Part shown: positions 47,021 through 60,591 of the stretch, piece after piece
Numbering within the stretch: position 1 is the stretch's first letter
Layout of the letters: every line of letters starts with the position of its first letter
Assembly: GCA_014155875.1 (NCBI GenBank)
Contig: JACEFZ010016150.1
Span: 62,001 to 126,000, forward strand
From: Cepaea nemoralis
Taxonomy: Eukaryota; Mollusca; Gastropoda; Stylommatophora; Helicidae
DNA: 64,000 nucleotides
Direction of reading: 5' to 3'
Notes under the pieces: model-generated
The model's database searches: none
Told to the model about the DNA's origin: nothing
What the model saw: the letters and a program-made list of their open reading frames with translations, nothing else
Translations under genes and position numbers: made by a program

Positions 47021-47608
47021 CAGTGTTTAGTTGTAAAGTAGTCCAGTGTTGTAAAGTAGTCCAGTGTTGTAAAGTAATCCAGTGTTTAGTTTTAAAGTAG
47101 TCCAGTGTTTAGTTGTAAAGTAGTCCAGTGTTTAGTTGTAAAGTAGTCCAGTGTTTAGTTGTAAAGTAGTCCAGTGTTGTAAAGTAGTCCAGAGTTTTGT
47201 TGTAAAGTAGTCCAGTGTTTAGTTGTAAAGTAGTCCAGTGTTGTAAAGTAGTCCAGTGTTGTAAAGTAGTCCAGTGTTTAGTTGTAAAGTAATCCAGTGT
47301 TTAGTTGTAAAGTAGTCCAGTGTTTAGTTGTAAAGTAGTCCAGTGTTTAGTTGTAAATTAGTCCAGTGTTTAGTTGTAAAGTAGTCCAGTGTTTAGTTGT
47401 AAAGTAGTCCAGTGTTTAGTTGTAAAGAAGTCCAGTGTTTAGTTGTAAAGTATTCCAGTGTTTAGTTGTAAAGTAGTCCAGTGTTTAGTTGTAAAGTAAT
47501 CCAGTGTTTAGTTGTAAAGTAGTCCAGTGTTTAGTTGTAAAGTAGTCCAGTGTTTAGTTGTAAAGTAGTCCAGTGTTGTAAAGTAGTCCAGTGTTTAGTT
47601 GTAAAGGG
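47020..47608 (+). repeat. 23-bp minisatellite
   Basis: About 26 copies of gtaaagtagtccagtgttta plus gtt, with a shorter variant lacking tagtt. Confidence 0.95.
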
Positions 47609-47689
47609 TGAAATCTGTCACAGTATCTTACCTAATCTGTCCTTGAACTTTGACTAAGCAAAGAATCACAAGTCCTGGTATTCAAGTTT

Positions 47690-47930
47690 CTCTTATTTGT
47701 TATTACAATATGTAATCTCCTATTCTAACATGTTATTTGTTATTCTGGCATGTTATGTGTTATTGAAACATGTCATTTGTTATTCTAGTATGTCATTTAT
47801 TATTCTGTCATGCTATTTGTTATTGTAACATGTTATTTGTTATTCCAGAATGTCATGGATTATTCTAACATGTTATTTGCTATTCTAAGAAGTTATTTCT
47901 TGTGATTTGTTATTCTAGTATGCACAACAT
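47690..47930 (+). repeat. ~20-bp degenerate repeat
   Basis: Units of catgttatttgttattctaa. Confidence 0.85.
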
Positions 47931-48430
47931 GTCATTCCATATGCAGACTTTTCTGTTCTTGTTTAATCTAGCACTCGTTGTATCTCTTTCAATATACTTT
48001 CTTCCTCATTATTTTTCATGATCTCTAAGAGATTTAATATAATATAAGCACACTGTGAGTCCATCCATATTTGCTCCTGTTAAGTTTTGACTATTGTTAA
48101 GTTTTGAGGATTGTTAGGATTTCTGAGGAGAAAGATATGAGCACCCACAATTTTGGGTTAGGAACCTCTTTTGGTGGTATTTTTTAGTAATTCTTTAATG
48201 TAGTTGTACTAGTGTTTTTTTTGGTTTTGTTTTATTAACTTATGAAGATTTTCTAGCCGCAATGTCCATTCTGTCCTTTTGTGATTGTGTTCCTGTAAAG
48301 CTGACATCTGCCAGTGGCTGTTTTTATTGATTCATTCATTGTATTTTTATAGATTTATCTGCAGTTCAACCCATTTCAGTTTCCCTTGCTAAACTCAGCT
48401 AAAGATGTTAGATCTGTGAAAAATAATATG
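47930..48430. other. Intergenic, nothing recognised
   Basis: AT-rich. No gene. Confidence 0.4.
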
Positions 48431-48760
48431 TTGTTTCTTTAAGAGTGCAGAATGTTGACTTTTTAGTATACAGAATGTTGGCTTTTTAATACACAGAATG
48501 TTGATTCTTTAATATTTAGAATGTTGGCTCTTTAATATATAGAATGTTGGTTTATAATATACAGAATGTTGGCTTTTTAATATACAGAATGTTGGTTCTT
48601 TAATATATAGAATGTTGGCTCTTTAATATACAGAATGTTGGCTCTTTAATGTATAGAATGTTGGTTGTTTATACATAAAATGTTGGTAAGCAACAATAAC
48701 AACATTAGCAACAATAACAACATCAGCAACAATAACAACAGCAGCAACAATAACAACATA
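48430..48760 (+). repeat. ~23-bp repeat followed by an AAC-rich microsatellite
   Basis: Copies of aatatacagaatgttggctc to about 48690, then agcaacaataacaacat repeats. Confidence 0.88.
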
Positions 48761-48942
48761 ATAAATAAAATGACACAATAAATGTTATAATAAATAAAAA
48801 TGTAATAAATACAATATATTTCATGGCACAAAATATCACATTTATAAATGTGGAGAATGTTGATTATTTTACTCCATCCAAATGTTTCTTTATATACACA
48901 AAGTGTTGACTTTTATATAAAATGCATATTTGTGTCGTTTTT

Positions 48943-49165
48943 AAAACTGTCATTTACTGCCAATATAGTACCTTGCCTGTGTATGGTAGGGGGGTCATTG
49001 AGTCTGAGGAATAAAGGCCACCTGGCTAGTGCAGTCGCCTCGAACTGTGCAGGTTAGGATTTTCTTTTTGCACTCGACAGAACAAAAATCCCACATCTTA
49101 CCGAGGGATCGAACCCGGGTCTCCTGAAGGAGAATCCGGCATTCTAGCCACTCGGCCAGCCACTC
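48943..49165 (-). mobile_element. tRNA-derived SINE family S1, copy 2
   Basis: The minus strand begins gagtggctggccgagtggct with the B box gggttcgatccctc. It is about 85% identical by eye to 23683-23910. No clear TSD. Confidence 0.85.
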
Positions 49166-49169
49166 TTCT

Positions 49170-49560
49170 GTGTAACCATACAAAATATTAAGTCTTTTCT
49201 GACAAAATTCACACAGAATTGCCTCAGTCTCTCTTAGATCACACAAGGAGCATCTCAGCACTGGGCACACAATCCCTAGCCCATTGAGGATCCAGATGTG
49301 TGTATAGCAGAACCACACATGCTATCAATTGTTAAAAAAATACATGTATAAAATGTTTGTGTAACCATATTGAGTTTTTGTGTGTCTATGTTAACATATG
49401 AATATATATATTATTTTTATAACCATATAAAATAGTCAGTTACAAAGAAATATATACATATATATATTTTCTCAACTTTACAAAATGTTAATTCTTTAAT
49501 ATGCAGAATGTAGGTTGTCATACATGATTATGCTGTTAACATGTATACAGTAATGCTATT
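49170..49560. other. Intergenic, weak LINE-like traces
   Basis: The minus strand at 49180-49320 has a cysteine-rich run (CPVLRCSLCDLRE) that could be a degraded LINE end. Otherwise AT-rich. Confidence 0.3.
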
Positions 49561-49599
49561 TACCAGACTGTCATACATGATTATGCTGTTACTGGTGCA

Positions 49600-50190
49600 C
49601 CAAACTCCAAGGTAGAGCATGTAAAACACGAGTCTTCCGATCGTCAAAGTGAGTACCCCTCCTGTAGATGTTTCATCCTCTCTATCGTTATGACACTCTT
49701 CATGTGATGGTCTCAAACAAGTGATTCCTGTTGTGTTTTCACATCTGTGAAGTCTGCTATTATGCCTGGCACTTCTTTTTTCGTTCGCTTGAAATGTTGT
49801 CTCTTGTTTGAGCTTCACTCTCTTGTCTAGTTCACTCAGGGTCCACAGAGTTTATCTTCCACTGCTGTTACTCTAGGATAGAAGGTTTGCCTGGATATGT
49901 TGTATATTGGGCAGTCTCAGAGTATGTGATCTGCTGTCTGCTGTACCAATCCACATGTACACATGGCTGATTCACCAATCTTGAATTTTGTATACGTGTG
50001 GTTATGTAATCTATTGTGTCCTGTTCTGAGGCACAGAATAATGATTTATTATGGTCTGTCCATAAAGTGGTAATTGTCTTGAGCTGGTGTTAGTGATTTT
50101 CTGATTGATTTGGTAATTCTTTTCTTGTGGTGGTATGTAACCGGCACATCATGTTCTTCTATTACTCCTGCCTTGGTTATGTTTAACATT
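49600..50190 (-). mobile_element. LINE 3' fragment (RNase H/zinc-tail type)
   Basis: The minus strand gives LRTGHNRLHNHTYTKFKIGE, then CTCGLVQQTADHIL and DCPIYN, a C-terminal cysteine motif typical of jockey/R1-type LINEs. It is followed by a degraded 3' region. Confidence 0.6.
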
Positions 50191-50464
50191 GATAATTGTC
50201 TCCCCTACCACTAACCGTCTTTGTGACCACTACTCTCCCCTTGGGCATGCAGACATCAGAATCCATTGTAACCCGTATCCTTTCATGGTATGTCTTGAGC
50301 TGGACTGAGTGGAAACCAGGTTCTTTTCATTGTCCGCTTAGTCTCTGTCGCAGTCTCTGCAGTTGTGACTTTCTAAAATACACAAATATTTGTTGCCATG
50401 CCAACATATTTGTAATGAGTGACTCAGCAAAAAAGAGTAGAAATGGTGACCTTTCCTATAGCAC

Positions 50465-53400
50465 GATCACAAGTGACACGTGTGCCGTGCCCGTGGTTTC
50501 ATCTCTCATTGTGACATCCCTGTACCTCCTGCCAGGCCCGCTCCAGTGATTTCATTTTATATTGTGACATCCCTGTACCTCCTGCCAGGCCCGCTCCAGT
50601 GATTTCATTTTATATTGTGACATCCCTGTACCTCCTGTCAGGCCTGCTCCAGTGATTTCATTTCACATTGTGACATCCCTGTACCTCCTGTCAGGGCCAC
50701 TCCAGTGATTTCATTTCACATTGTGACATCCCTGTACCTCCTGTCAGTGCTGCTCCAGTGATTTCATCTCTCACTGTGACATCCCAGTGATTTCATCTCT
50801 CACTGACATCCTTGTACCTGATGTATGTGCCGCTCCAGTGATTTCATCTCTCACTGAGACATCCTTGACCTCATGTCTGTGCCGCTTCAGTGATTTCATC
50901 TCTCACTGTGACATCCTTGACCTCATGTCAGTGCCGCTGCAGTGATTTCATCTCTCGTTGTGACATCCCAGACCTCATGTCAGTGCTGCTCCAGTGATTT
51001 CATCTCTCATTGTGACATCCAAGTACCTTATGTCAGTGCTGCCGCAGTGATTTCATCTCTCATTGTGACATCCCTGTACCTCATGTCAGTGTTACTTTAG
51101 TGATTTCATCTCCCATTGTGACATCCCAGTACCTCATGTCAGTGCTACTTCAGTGATTTCATCTCTCATTGTGACATCCCTGTACCTCGTGTCACTGCCG
51201 CTCCAGTGATTTCGTCTCTCATGTGACATCCCTGCACATCATGTCAGTGCTACTTTAGTGATTTCATCTCTCATTGTGACATTGCAGTACCTTATGTCAG
51301 TGCCGTTCCAGTGATTTCATCTCACATTGTGACATCCCAGTTACTTCATCTCACATTGTGACATCCCAGTGATTTAATCTCTTATTGTGACATCCCAGTG
51401 ATTTCATCTCTCATTGTGACATCCCAGTGATTTCATCTCACATTGTGACATCCCGGTGATTTCATCTCACATTGTGACATCCCAGTCATTTCATCTCTCA
51501 TTGTGACATCCCAGTGATTTCATCTCTCATTGTGACATACCAGTGATTTCATCTCTCATTGTGACATCCCAGTGATTTCATCTCGCATTGTGACATCCCA
51601 GTGATTTCATCTCTCATTGTGACATCCCAGTGATTTCATCTCTCGTGAAATCCCAGTGATTTCATCTCTCATTGTGACATCCCAGTGATTTCACCTCTCA
51701 TTGTGACATCCCAGTGATTTCATCTCACATTGTGACATCTCAGTGATTTCATCTCACATTGTGACATCCTAGTGATTTCATATCACATTGTGACATCCCA
51801 GTGATTTCATCTCACATTGTGACATCCCAGTGATTTCATCTCTCATATTGACGTCCCAGTGATTTCATCTCACATTGTGACATCCCAGTGATTTCATCTC
51901 ACATTGTGACATCCCGGTGATTTCATCTCACATTGTGACATCCCAGTCATTTCATCTCACATTGTGACATCCCAGTGATTTCATCTCACATTGTGACATC
52001 CCAGTGATTTCATCTCACATTGTGACATCCCAGTAATTTCATCTCTCATTTTGACGTCCCAGTGATTTCATCTCACATTGTGACATCCCAGTGATTTCAT
52101 CTCTCACTGTGACATCCTTGACCTCATGTCAGTGCCGCTGCAGTGATTTCATCTCTCGTTGTGACATCCCAGACCTCATGTCAGTGCTGCTCCAGTGATT
52201 TCATCTCTCATTGTGACATCCAAGTACCTTATGTCAGTGCTGCCGCAGTGATTTCATCTCTCATTGTGACATCCCTGTACCTCATGTCAGTGTTACTTTA
52301 GTGATTTCATCTCCCATTGTGACATCCCAGTACCTCATGTCAGTGCTACTTCAGTGATTTCATCTCTCATTGTGACATCCCTGTACCTCGTGTCACTGCC
52401 GCTCCAGTGATTTCGTCTCTCATGTGACATCCCTGCACATCATGTCAGTGCTACTTTAGTGATTTCATCTCTCATTGTGACATTGCAGTACCTTATGTCA
52501 GTGCCGTTCCAGTGATTTCATCTCACATTGTGACATCCCAGTTACTTCATCTCACATTGTGACATCCCAGTGATTTAATCTCTTATTGTGACATCCCAGT
52601 GATTTCATCTCTCATTGTGACATCCCAGTGATTTCATCTCACATTGTGACATCCCGGTGATTTCATCTCACATTGTGACATCCCAGTCATTTCATCTCTC
52701 ATTGTGACATCCCAGTGATTTCATCTATCATTGTGACATACCAGTGATTTCATCTCTCATTGTGACATCCCAGTGATTTCATCTCGCATTGTGACATCCC
52801 AGTGATTTCATCTCTCATTGTGACATCCCAGTGATTTCATCTCTCGTGAAATCCCAGTGATTTCATCTCTCATTGTGACATCCCAGTGATTTCACCTCTC
52901 ATTGTGACATCCCAGTGATTTCATCTCACATTGTGACATCTCAGTGATTTCATCTCACATTGTGACATCCTAGTGATTTCATATCACATTGTGACATCCC
53001 AGTGATTTCATCTCACATTGTGACATCCCAGTGATTTCATCTCTCATATTGACGTCCCAGTGATTTCATCTCACATTGTGACATCCCAGTGATTTCATCT
53101 CACATTGTGACATCCCGGTGATTTCATCTCACATTGTGACATCCCAGTCATTTCATCTCACATTGTGACATCCCAGTGATTTCATCTCACATTGTGACAT
53201 CCCAGTGATTTCATCTCACATTGTGACATCCCAGTAATTTCATCTCTCATTTTGACGTCCCAGTGATTTCATCTCACATTGTGACATCCCAGTGATTTCA
53301 TCTCTATTTTGACATCTCAGTGATTTCATCTCACATTGTGACATCCCAGTGATTTCATCTCTCATTGTGACATCCCAGTGATTTCATCTCACATTGTGAC

Positions 53401-54105
53401 ATCCCAGTGATTTCATCTCTCATTGTGACATCCCAGTGATTTCATCTCTCATTGTGACATCCCAGTGATTTAATCTCTCATTGTGACATCCCAGTGATTT
53501 CATCTCTCATTGTGACATCCCAGTGATTTCATCTCTCATTGTGACATCCCAGTGATTTCATCTCTCATTGTGATGTCCCAGTGATTTCATTTCTCATTGT
53601 GACATCCCAGTGATTTCATCTCTATTTTGACATCTCAGTGATTTCATCTCACATTGTGACATCCCAGTGATTTCATCTCTCATTGTGACATCCCAGTGAT
53701 TTCATCTCTATTTTGACATCTCAGTGATTTCATCTCACATTGTGACATCCCAGTGATTTCATCTCTCATTTTGACGTCCCAGTGATTTCATCTCACATTG
53801 TGACATCCCAGTGATTTCATCTCACATTGTGATATCCCAGTGATTTTATCTCTCATTATGACATCCCAGTGATTTCATCTCTCATTGTGACATCCCAGTG
53901 ATGTCATCTCTCATTGTGACGTCCCAGTGATTTCATCTCTCATTATGACATCCCAGTGATTTCATCTCTCATTGTGATGTCCCAGTGATTTCATCTCTCA
54001 TTGTGACATCCCAGTGATTTCATCTCTCATTGTGACATCCCAGTGATTTAATCTCTCATTGTGACATCCCAGTGATTTCATCTCTCATTTTGACGTCCCA
54101 GTAAC
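50465..54105 (+). repeat. 29-bp minisatellite with 1.2-kb higher-order duplication
   Basis: The unit is cccagtgatttcatctctca plus ttgtgacat. A longer variant carries tacctcatgtcagtgctgct (50530-51300). A block of about 1,201 bp (about 50885-52085) is repeated directly at about 52086-53290 with almost no differences. Confidence 0.96.
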
Positions 54106-54214
54106 TCATGTCAGTGTTTGGGAGCTGTGGCTGGTGCCCATCTCAGGATTTGAAGGTACAGGGTTTGATTTAAGTATAGGACTGACTTTTTTCAGTAGTC
54201 ATTTACACCTAATG

Positions 54215-54462
54215 ATATCATACCTTGGGTATTCATAATGCCCATGTTAAACATTGCCTCAACGAGTCATGTATTATTGATTATTTTTCATGCGTTTTAA
54301 TGCTTATTGTTCTTTTGTTGTCAAAGAATTGCTTCATAAGAGATGTTGATTGAAAGAATGTATGAGAGGAAATAGAGAAGAAGGGCAGAATGTCAGACGG
54401 GCCTGCGTGCCCAATTCTTAACCCTTGGAAAATAAAGATTTACTTACTTACTTACTACTTAC
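54215..54462 (+). mobile_element. CR1-like LINE 3' UTR, 5'-truncated copy
   Basis: Matches 10990-11215 (agaagggcagaatgtcagac, then gggcctg), but ends in a (TTAC)n tail instead of (TTCG)n. Confidence 0.82.
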
Positions 54463-54464
54463 TA

Positions 54465-54655
54465 CAGGTCCTCCTGATTTCTGGGATAGTGAGATCTCAG
54501 TATAGGACTGATTTTTTCCAGGAATCATTTCTACTTAAAGTTATCACAGGTCCTTCCTCCTGATATCTCGGATAGTGAGATCTCGGTATAGGACTGGCTT
54601 TTTTCAGGAATCATTTATACCTAATGGTGTTACAGGTCCTACTGATCTTTCGGAT
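54465..54655 (+). repeat. ~85-bp tandem repeat, 2-3 copies
   Basis: Units containing ggatagtgagatctc and tataggactg. A further partial copy lies before the LINE end at about 54168-54215. Confidence 0.8.
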
Positions 54656-54659
54656 AGTT

Positions 54660-56612
54660 ATGCACGTGGAGAACACAGCAGTAGGACAGCACATGGACAA
54701 CCCCACAGCAGTAGGACATCACACAGAAATGTACACGTGGAAAATCCTACACCAGTAGGACATCACACATAGTTGTGCACATGGAAAACCCCACAGCAGT
54801 AGGACAGCACATGGACAGCCTCACAGCAGTAGGACATCACACAACAGTAGGACATCACACAACAGTAGGACATCACAGAGAAATGTACACGTGGAAAATC
54901 CTACATGAGTAGGACATCACACATTGTTGTGCACATGGAAAACCCCACAGCAGTAGGACAGCACATGGACAGCCTCACAGCAGTAGGACATCACACAACA
55001 GTAGGACATCACACAACAGTAGGACATCACAGAGAAATGTACACGTGGAAAATCCTACATGAGTAGGACATCACACATTGTTGTGCACATAGACATCCCC
55101 AAAGCAGTAGGACAGCACATGGGCAACGCCACAGCAGTAGGACATCACATAGAGTTGAGCACATGGAAAACCACACAGCAGTAGGATATCACACAACAGT
55201 AGGACATCACACAGCATAGGGCATCACACAAAGTAGGACATCACACAGCAGCAGGAAATCACACAGCAGCAGGACATCACACAGCAGCAGGAAATCACAC
55301 AGCAGCAGGACATCACACAGCAGCAGGACATCACACAACAGTAGGACATCACACAGCATAGGACATCACACAGCAGTAGGACATCACACAAAGTAGGACA
55401 TCACACAAAGTAGGACATCACACAGCAGCAGGAAATCGCACAGCAGTAGGACATCACACAGCAGTAGGACATCACACAGCATTAAGACATCACAAAGAAT
55501 TGAGCACATGGAAAAACCCCACAGCAGTAGGACATCACACAGCAGTAGGACATCACACAGCAGTAGGACATCACACAGCTGCAATACATCACACAGCAGT
55601 AGAACATCATACAGCAGTAGAACATCATACAGCAATAGAACATCATACAAATTAGGAAATCACACAGCAGTAGAACATCACACAGCAGTAGAACATCACA
55701 CAGCAGTAGAACATCACACAGCAGTAGAACATCACACAGCAGTAGAACATCATACAGCAGAACATCACACAGCAGTAGAACATCACACAGCAGTAGAACA
55801 TCATACAGCAGTAGAACATCATACAGCAGTAGAACATCATACAGCAGTAGAACATCACACAAATTAGGAAATCAAACAGCAGTAGGACATCATACAAATT
55901 AGGAAATCACACAGCAGTAGAACATCACACAAATTAGGAAATCACACAGCAGTAGAACATCATACAAATTAGGAAATCACACAGCAGTAGAACATCATAC
56001 AGCAGTAGAACATCATACAGCAGTAGAACATCATACAAATTAGGAAATCACACAGCAGTAGGACATCACACAGCAGTAGAACATCACACAGCAGTAGGAC
56101 ATCACACAGCAGTAGAACATCACACAGCAGTAGAACATCATACAGCAGTAGAACATCACACAGCAGTAGAACATCACACAGCAGTAGAACAGCACACAGC
56201 AGTGGGTCATCACACAGCAGCGGGACATTACACATCAGTAGGACATCACACAGCAGCAGGACATCACACAGCAGCGGGACATCACACAGCAGTGGGACAT
56301 CACACAGCAGTGGGACATCACACAGCAGCAGGACATCATACAGCAGCAGGACATCATACAGCAGTAGGACATCACACAGCAGTAGGACATCACAAAGCAG
56401 TAGAACATCATACAGCAGCAGGACATCACACAGCAGCAGGACATCATACAGCAGTAGGACATCACACAGCAGTAGGACATCACACAGCAGCAGGACATCA
56501 CACAGCAGCAGGACATCACACAGCATTAAGACATCACAAAAAAATTGAGCTGAGCACATGGAAAAGCCCAACAGCAGTAGGACATCACACAGCAGTAGGA
56601 CATCAAATCAGT
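54660..56612 (+). repeat. 18-bp minisatellite
   Basis: About 100 copies of cacacagcagtaggacat, with larger composite units at the left (cacatggacagcctcacagc). The 18-bp period keeps frames open on both strands. Confidence 0.95.
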
Positions 56613-56799
56613 CTTCATAAAACAACAACAGGTGTTCTCACATAACTTGGTGCATTGATCAGTTTTTCATCCTGACTTGAAACAGACATATGTTTACTGG
56701 CTAAATACTGTTATATTTAATTCTGTTTGGAAACATTTTGTCTTTGTATGCTTGCCATTAAACTTTATGACACTGTTGTGTTCTTTTTAAAATTTAAAA

Positions 56800-57400
56800 A
56801 AAAACCAAAACTAAACAATATTGACACTGTTTGTATTCTCAACATTTAGCTAAATTGACACTGTCTGTATAACCATCATTAAGCTATTTGGAACCATTGT
56901 GTTTGTCTGCCTGCCATTAAGCTATGTAGACAATGTTTGTGTTCCCAACATAGCTATATAGACAATGTTTGTGTTCCCAACATAGCTATATAGGCAATGT
57001 TTGTATATCCAACATTAAAGCTATATGGATGATGTTTTCATACCCAATATTAAGTTATATTAACAATGTTTGTATAACCAGCATTAAGCTGTATGGATGG
57101 TGTTTACCTACCCAATATTAACAATGTTTGTATAACCAACATTAAGCTATATGGATGATGTTTTCATACCCAATATTAAGTTATATTAACAATGTTTGTA
57201 TAACCAGCATTAAGCTGTATGGGTGGTGTTTACCTACCCAATATTAACAATGTTTGTATAACCAACATTAAGCTATATGGATGATGTTTTCATACCCAGT
57301 ATTAAGCAGTATTAACAATGTTTGTATTCCTGACATTAAGCTGTACAGACAATGTTTGTGCACCCAACATTAAGCTGTTTGGACATTGTTATCCTGATTG
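56800..57400 (+). repeat. Degenerate 35-120-bp repeat
   Basis: Copies of aacaatgtttgtataaccaa plus cattaagctatatgg, with a ~120-bp higher-order duplication at 57020-57300. Confidence 0.85.
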
Positions 57401-57765
57401 CCAGCCTTTGATATGCATCCATCAGTTTTGATATTTTTGCACAGAATTTTGGGTGTACACATTTAGCACTTTCTTGCTCATCTAGTATTCATCAACACAT
57501 TGTTTGTAGCACTTGCAGAAATCCCGCTTGGCTTGATCAGAAAAAGTACAACTATACGTTTTAATTTTCAGTTCCTACAAAGCATGTTTTACTGTTGCCA
57601 ATAAAAAAGATCTTTACTGAGAGCCGCGTCTTAGAGTTGTTACATTCTAGAGATCATCTGTTAGCTGAGGACGAGGAAGGGGCACGTATGGGAATTCCTA
57701 GAGTGCTGTGATGTTGATTCTTGACTCAACCCACACAACTCAACTCTAGAGGTTGGTTATGGCTT
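57400..57765. other. Intergenic, nothing recognised
   Basis: No element or gene recognised. Confidence 0.4.
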
Positions 57766-58353
57766 ATGGGCATATACATAGAGAATCGTCTCAGTTGTGG
57801 AAGATGACATAGACATGGGAATCGTCTCAGTTGTGACTGACTGACATAGACATGGAGAATCGTCTCATTTATGGCTGACTGACATAGCCATAGAGAATCG
57901 TCTCATTTATGGCTGATGACATAGACGTAGAGAATCGTCTCATTTATGACTGACTGACATAGAAGTAGAGAATCGTCTCATTTATGACTGACTGACATAG
58001 ACATAGAGAATCGTCTCATTTATGACTGACTGACATAGACATAGAGAATCGTCTCATTTATGACAGACTGACATAGACATAGAGAATTGTCTCATTTATG
58101 ACTGACTGACATAGACGAAGAATCATCTCAGTTGTGACTAACTGACATAGACATGGAGAATCGTCTCATTTATGGCTGACTGACGTAGACATAGAGAATC
58201 GTCACAGTTGTGGTTGACTGACATAGACATGGGAATCGTCTCAGTTGTGGCTGACTGACATAGACATGGGAATCGTCTCAGTTATGACTGACTGACATAG
58301 ACGAAGAATCATCTCAGTTGTGACTAACTGACATAGACATGGATAATCGTCTC
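57765..58353 (+). repeat. ~38-bp minisatellite, left part
   Basis: Units of tgactgactgacatagacat plus agagaatcgtctcattta. It is interrupted by the LTR element and resumes at 62631. Confidence 0.93.
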
Positions 58354-59092
58354 TGACACAAAGTGAATGTTGACTAAGTGACATATAGAGTGGCTATGGT
58401 TGTGTCTAGGGTATGTCCTTGTAAAATGTGATGTTTAACAACAGATTAACCAAGATGCATCACCACCAAACACCAGTCAGTGAACAAGCGTTGATTTGCG
58501 CACATAATATTCCTTTAATTCTGAATTAACACAGACACATGTAGCATATAAATCCAGGAACAATAAGCCTCTAAGAATATATCTCCATCCCAATGGAACA
58601 CTTCGAATAACACTACCTCTCAAGGCTACTAAATCTCGTCCCACACGACAGGTATACTAGCCTCTCTCTAGGCCCGACTCAAAGTAACCCACTCTGGGTC
58701 TCGAATTCCACTCACTATCCCTGGAACCCACAGTGCGGAGTTATCTTCCGAACTCCGTCACAATTATTCGCTTTCTCAGACCACGACCTTCTCCTGGTCC
58801 GGTCTAAACTCAACTCCCTCTTAGCTCGGAGTCCAAACATCAACTGCTCTCCGTCAATCTTTGTCCCTCTCTTTTCAACAATTCTATCCCCCACATTGCC
58901 TCCCACATAACACACAACCTCACTGCCCCAACTGTCTGCCTCACCAGCTGACTTCTTCTCAGCTCCCCCTTTCCATTACTGTCTTCTCATTTTCGCCCTC
59001 TGGGGAACTTACTATCCGCCCTATCATATCTCGTGAACTGTTTATATTGTATGGCCACTCACCTTAATGCCAATGAACACTGGCATGTGTCA
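58354..59092 (-). repeat. LTR (3' LTR of the element)
   Basis: 739 bp, a direct repeat of 61892-62630, with 6-bp inverted termini TGACAC/GTGTCA. Confidence 0.93.
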
Positions 59093-60094
59093 CTACCCCA
59101 CCCTCAAAAGAAAACATCGTTTTCAAATGTTGGGAGACTAAAACTTATTAAATATGTGACCCAGAAACATTGCCTGGGTAGTCATAAGTATAAATCCAAC
59201 TTACTCTAGCTACCACCCTAAATAATATATCAAATACTCGTAGTATACTCCCATATTCCCCACACATAAATACAACCATCTTTCTATCTTGTGTACCAAT
59301 GCATGAACTAATACATCACATAATAATAATACATCATAGAAAAGCATTATACTTATGTACCCACAGGTCTATTAATATCTATAAGAAGACACAAGCTATT
59401 TGTGTACCGACCATATATCAGGTGGTTCTTTTCTTGCATCAACCCACCTCTGATTCCTGTCGATGCTGTGTCTACCTTTCATGTACCCATGACTCATGGT
59501 ACCTCTACAATTACAACATCTGTTTGCTATCCCTAGCCCTGGGTCAGTAATGTCGCGAACACTCTTTTGACCTGACTCAACTTTCCTATCTGCATATTGT
59601 ACTGTTACACTTGCGTCTCTGTTTAGTCTGAACTCTTTATTGAATCCTGGCCAATATACCTGGCATCCTGCTCTATGCTGCTTCCGCCTTACTCCTACGT
59701 GCCCTGCACCTGCCCTATCCTGAGCTGTTCTAGTATATCAGTCGCTATGTGTTAACGGTAATACTACTTGCCCACATGCAGTTCCGCCATCTGAAAAGAA
59801 GCGAGTGAGAACATTGTTCTTCCTCTCGAAGCACCATCTACCTTTCTTTGACTGCCTATGTTCTACTCTCCTACACCCTTGTGAACATTTGTTCAGAGTA
59901 GTATCTTGTCTCTGGGAGCCAGTAGCACTATATTTTGGATCCATTTTCATCTGCTCAGCTGTACTATCCTTGTCCTGAGTTCCTGTGTCTACTTCAAGTG
60001 CCTCTTCTACCTCAGCTATACTCTCTAATTTAGGTTCTCTTGTGGTAACTACCTCAATACTGCTTACACTATATTTTTGGTCCCAATAAACTAC
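59093..60094 (-). pseudogene. Downstream remnant of the LTR element (linker plus possible integrase zinc region)
   Basis: On the minus strand past the LINE: SIEVVTTREPKLESIAEVEE, then KNNVLTRFFSDGGTACGQVV. After a frame change comes GHVGVRRKQHRAGCQVYWPG, which resembles the start of a Gypsy integrase zinc region. The reverse transcriptase and the integrase core are absent. Confidence 0.5.
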
Positions 60095-60581
60095 AATAAA
60101 CAATATACAAAACACTGATCAGACCAGTTGTGCTGTATGGCTCTGAAACCTGGAGTACAACGAAAGGAGACGAAGCCTTGTTACAAACCTTTGAGAACAA
60201 AATTTTAAGACGCATCTTTAGACCCATTAGGGATACACAAAGTGGAGAGTGGAAAAGAAGAAGTAACAAAGACATTTATGATCTGTTTAAGTCCCCGCTA
60301 ATCACTGGTATCATGAAGGCTAATAGACTACAATGGCTGGGGCATATAGAAAGAATGGAAGATAATAGGGAAACAAAACTCGCTTACACTCAGGAAATAA
60401 ATGATCGTAGACCCCGAGGTAGACCAAGAAGGCGGTGGAGAGATAATACATGTACAGACCTACAAGCACTTGGAATCAACGACTGGCAAGAGAAGGTCCA
60501 CCAGAGAGACGAATGGAGACGGATTGTATTTGCAGCAAAGAACCTCAATGGCTCGGAACGCTAAAGAAGAAGAAGAAGAAG
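60095..60581 (+). mobile_element. 5'-truncated LINE nested in the LTR element
   Basis: A 10-bp TSD, aataaactac, lies at 60085-60094 and 60582-60591. An open frame encodes the RT C-terminus (VLYGSETWSTTKGDEALLQT, LQWLGHIERMEDNRETKLAY, RRPRGRPRRRWRDNTCTDLQ), ends at 60564 and is followed by a (GAA)n tail. Confidence 0.9.
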
Positions 60582-60591
60582 AATAAACTAC

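Noticed and set aside
49080..49165. Possible tRNA gene on the minus strand
   Set aside because: Same SINE family. The tRNA-like part is only the head of the element.
54660..56645. Open frames rich in His/Ala/Gly or in Cys/Met/Leu
   Set aside because: Consequence of an 18-bp unit. Simultaneous openness of opposite strands argues against coding.
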